Below, piece after piece: positions 14,401 through 15,532 of a stretch of 15,532 nt of DNA (its first letter is position 1; each line of letters opens with the position of its first letter). Origin of the DNA: JBKJTP01 sp046590195 (GTDB lineage Bacteria > Bacteroidota > Ignavibacteria > Palsa-1295). The notes below the pieces were generated by a model. It worked only from the letters and a program-made list of their open reading frames with translations. It was not told where the DNA came from and ran no database searches. The stretch spans positions 1 to 15,532 of the forward strand of contig JBKJTP010000063.1 in assembly GCA_046590195.1 (NCBI GenBank). The letters are read 5' to 3'. The position numbers and the translations under genes are program-made.

Positions 14401-15532
14401 CTGCGGCTTCAACGGTGATCGAACGCGAGAGATCGCCCTTCGTAACCGCCGTTGCTACCTCCGCCATGGCTCGGATCTGAGTCGTAAGCGATGCAGCGAG
14501 TCGGTTTACATTATCGGTCAAGTCGCGCCATGTGCCCGAAGCACCAGGTACGTTTGCCTGCCCACCAAGCTTTCCTTCGATACCTACCTCACGAGCAACC
14601 GATGTTACCTGATCGGCAAACGTCGCGAGTGTATCGATCATGTTATTGATCGTGTCTGCAAGCTCTGCAACTTCGCCCTTGGCTTCCACCTGCAGCTTTC
14701 GTTTCAAGTTACCATTAGCAACTGCCGTAACGACTCGAGCGATACCTCGCACCTGCGTCGTAAGGTTGGCAGCCATGAAGTTTACATTGTCCGTAAGGTC
14801 CTTCCACGTACCAGCGACGCCCTTAACATCGGCCTGTCCGCCCAGCCTACCTTCCGTACCTACTTCACGCGCCACGCGGGTTACCTCGGCAGCGAATGAT
14901 GAGAGTTGATCCACCATCGTGTTGATCGTACTCTTCAGCTCTGCCAACTCGCCCTTTACATCTACCGTGATCTTCTTCGAGAAGTCTCCATTAGCTACGG
15001 CCGTTGTAACGTTAGCGATATTACGCACCTGAGATGTCAGGTTGCCGGCCATGAAGTTTACATTGTCTGTAAGATCCTTCCATGTGCCCGAAACACCCTT
15101 AACGTCTGCTTGTCCACCAAGCTTTCCTTCGGTAGCTACTTCTCTAGCCACACGAGTTACCTCGGAAGCGAAGGAGTTTAGCTGGTCCACCATCGTATTG
15201 ATCGTGTTCTTCAGCTCCAACATCTCTCCCTTAACTTCGGCGGTGATCTTCTTCGACAAGTCACCATTAGCTACAGCGGTCGTCACTTCGGCAATGTTTC
15301 GCACCTGGCCTGTAAGGTTACCGGCGAGCGTGTTTACATTATCTGTCAGATCTTTCCACGTACCGGCGATACCCTTAACCGTCGCCTGTCCACCAAGCTT
15401 TCCTTCCGTACCTACTTCTCTAGCCACGCGGGTTACTTCGCTTGCGAAGCTGTTCAGCTGGTCCACCATCGTATTGATCGTGTTCTTCAGCTCCAACATC
15501 TCTCCCTTAACTTCGGCGGTGATCTTCTTCGA
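11417..15532 (-). CDS. multi-HAMP hybrid histidine kinase with GAF and three receivers (5' end beyond window)
   Basis: Partial gene: the reading frame stays open to the right edge, so the ATG at 15499 lies inside a repeat and is not the start. At least 1371 residues are visible. Numbered from that internal Met, the order is: four 92-residue HAMP-type repeats and part of a fifth (to about 385); the linker 'NTEQDWLKTNLAKFTRLLQGQ'; a GAF domain (about 410-555); a long coiled coil (about 560-650); a dimerisation domain with H664 ('SHELRTP'); and an ATPase domain with N784 ('NLLSNA'), 'DSGIGI' (830-835) and 'GGTGLGL' (859-865). Three receivers follow, with phospho-acceptors D1022, D1144 and D1291 and lysines K1071, K1196 and K1343. 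This is the bacterial counterpart of fungal group III (Nik1-type) kinases, where poly-HAMP chains relay signals. No membrane segment is visible in this part. It is probably the first sensor of the minus-strand operon. Confidence 0.95.
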   Translation of the reverse strand, partial: SKKITAEVKGEMLELKNTINTMVDQLNSFASEVTRVAREVGTEGKLGGQATVKGIAGTWKDLTDNVNTLAGNLTGQVRNIAEVTTAVANGDLSKKITAEVKGEMLELKNTINTMVDQLNSFASEVTRVAREVATEGKLGGQADVKGVSGTWKDLTDNVNFMAGNLTSQVRNIANVTTAVANGDFSKKITVDVKGELAELKSTINTMVDQLSSFAAEVTRVAREVGTEGRLGGQADVKGVAGTWKDLTDNVNFMAANLTTQVRGIARVVTAVANGNLKRKLQVEAKGEVAELADTINNMIDTLATFADQVTSVAREVGIEGKLGGQANVPGASGTWRDLTDNVNRLAASLTTQIRAMAEVATAVTKGDLSRSITVEAAGEVAYLKDNVNEMIRNLKDTTRKNTEQDWLKTNLAKFTRLLQGQKDLWTVSRLILSELAPLVNMQHGVFYITETAGDEAVLKLLASYAYRERKNLAHQFRLGEGLVGQCALEKDRILITGVPQDYIKINSGLGDASPLNIVVLPVLFEGQVKAVIELASFHAFNDIHLAFLDQLTESIGIVLNTIEANMRTESLLAQSQSLTQELQAQQQELTETNRRLEQQAKSLQASEELLKRQQEELQQTNEELEEKARLLSEQKAEVEQKNREIEFARKAIEEKAEQLAITSKYKSEFLANMSHELRTPLNSMLILSKMLADNNDKNLSGKQVEFAETIHSSGADLLALINEILDLSKIESGTMAVEVSDVRVEKVREDIDRVFRQLANEKKLEFNIIVDEKLPRTISTDEKRIEQVLKNLLSNAFKFTEKGHVNLHINAVTKAEIGTSVSFENEILNRADNVVSFTVEDSGIGISPEKHRIIFEPFQQADGTTTRKYGGTGLGLSISREIARLLGGEIQLFSEPGKGSRFVIYLPQNYMPTTFSTPDADSSGLNASQMSYPVFKSTEILSNFTPSKEVADIDAEIAAAEATVVPAREAINDDREAIGDEDRLIMIVEDDHNFAKILLDLARDKGFKGVVARSGEEALVLAKRYKPDAITLDMQLPGMHGLALLDRLKHDPNTRHIPVHIVSIVDDLPRGKKMGAVSQIKKPVTEAGIRESLSNMQEFIDRPVKNLLVVEDNEAQRMGIEELVGGADVKVTSVGSGQEALDLLKEGSFECVVVDLGLPDMGGFELIKTIRHELKLTDLPIIVYTGKDLSPAEAKELSKIAESVIVKDLDSVDRLLDETALFLHRVESNLPEEKREMIQKRSASDSVLAGKKILVVDDDIRNIFALTSFLERHKMQVVYAEGGEEALNMLQQNPDIEVVLMDVMMPGMDGYEATKLIRKNPKYKALPIIAVTAKAMKGDREKCIQAGSSDYITKPVDVEQLLSLLRVWLFK
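14429..15532 (-). repeat. tandem 276-bp direct repeats encoding HAMP modules
   Basis: Four in-frame units of exactly 92 codons occupy 15257-15532, 14981-15256, 14705-14980 and 14429-14704, and part of a fifth begins at 14428. Shared landmarks in each are 'VAREVxxEGxLGGQAxVxGxxGTWxDLTDNVN' (x = variable) and 'TAVxxGxL/F'. The two right-most units are nearly identical at DNA level: 15180-15256 and 15456-15532 match at all 77 bases. Units three and four are progressively more diverged. The array continues past the window edge. Confidence 0.95.

Noticed and set aside
14276..15181. Long repetitive + strand open frames opposite the HAMP array (207 and 91 residues)
   Set aside because: They are antisense shadows of the 276-bp repeats. 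The sense strand has an uninterrupted, clearly recognisable HAMP/kinase protein, and the antisense products are Cys/Arg-rich with no domain.
15467..15499. ATG at 15499 as the start of the large kinase
   Set aside because: The codons before it (SKKITAEVKGE) are identical to the same position in the next repeat, so the frame continues through the window edge.
1..15532. CRISPR array, transposase, integrase, tRNA or rRNA genes
   Set aside because: None seen on either strand. The only tandem repeats encode HAMP modules within an intact gene.

Overview
The window looks like ordinary chromosome from a free-living bacterium of moderate GC content, most likely in the Bacteroidota/Chlorobi (FCB) group. 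This assignment is inferred from three things. The exported proteins have signal peptides ending in A-x-A-Q or Q-A-Q. There is almost no Shine-Dalgarno sequence ahead of any start codon. The gene families present (a large two-half M16 peptidase, a VOC protein, a DinB/BstA-like enzyme and a multi-HAMP hybrid kinase) fit that group. A 16S or marker-gene comparison would be needed to fix the lineage.

Left part (1-5810), mostly + strand. It holds a small VOC-fold protein, then adenine phosphoribosyltransferase (apt) joined head to tail (TAA-ATG) to a CsaA-like tRNA-binding/chaperone protein. A convergent DinB/BstA-like metalloenzyme follows on the minus strand, then a divergent two-CBS-domain protein. 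Immediately after the CBS gene is a long inverted repeat built from two REP-like hairpins facing each other. A 987-residue exported M16 zinc peptidase comes next. A strong hairpin with A- and T-tracts on its two sides sits between this gene and the next one, which converges on it, and probably terminates both.

Right part (5811-15532), all minus strand, transcribed from right to left. The order is: a giant multi-HAMP/GAF/histidine kinase/three-receiver protein whose start lies beyond the right edge; a CheR-type methyltransferase; a REC-PAS-histidine kinase-REC hybrid; an SH3-domain lipoprotein; and a repeat-containing, glycine-rich exported or membrane protein. Gaps are 79, 9, 26 and 86 bp, so this reads as a signalling operon with two envelope proteins at its end. 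CheR has no CheB partner and no methyl-accepting chemoreceptor in the window, and neither kinase is accompanied by a DNA-binding regulator.

The least explained items are the 499-residue protein with about 4.5 copies of a 63-residue glycine-rich hydrophobic unit, its pairing with a lipoprotein behind the kinase operon, and the REP-like double hairpin. No mobile element, CRISPR array, tRNA or rRNA gene was seen. No stretch over 300 bases lacks a gene; the largest gap is 2532-2762.
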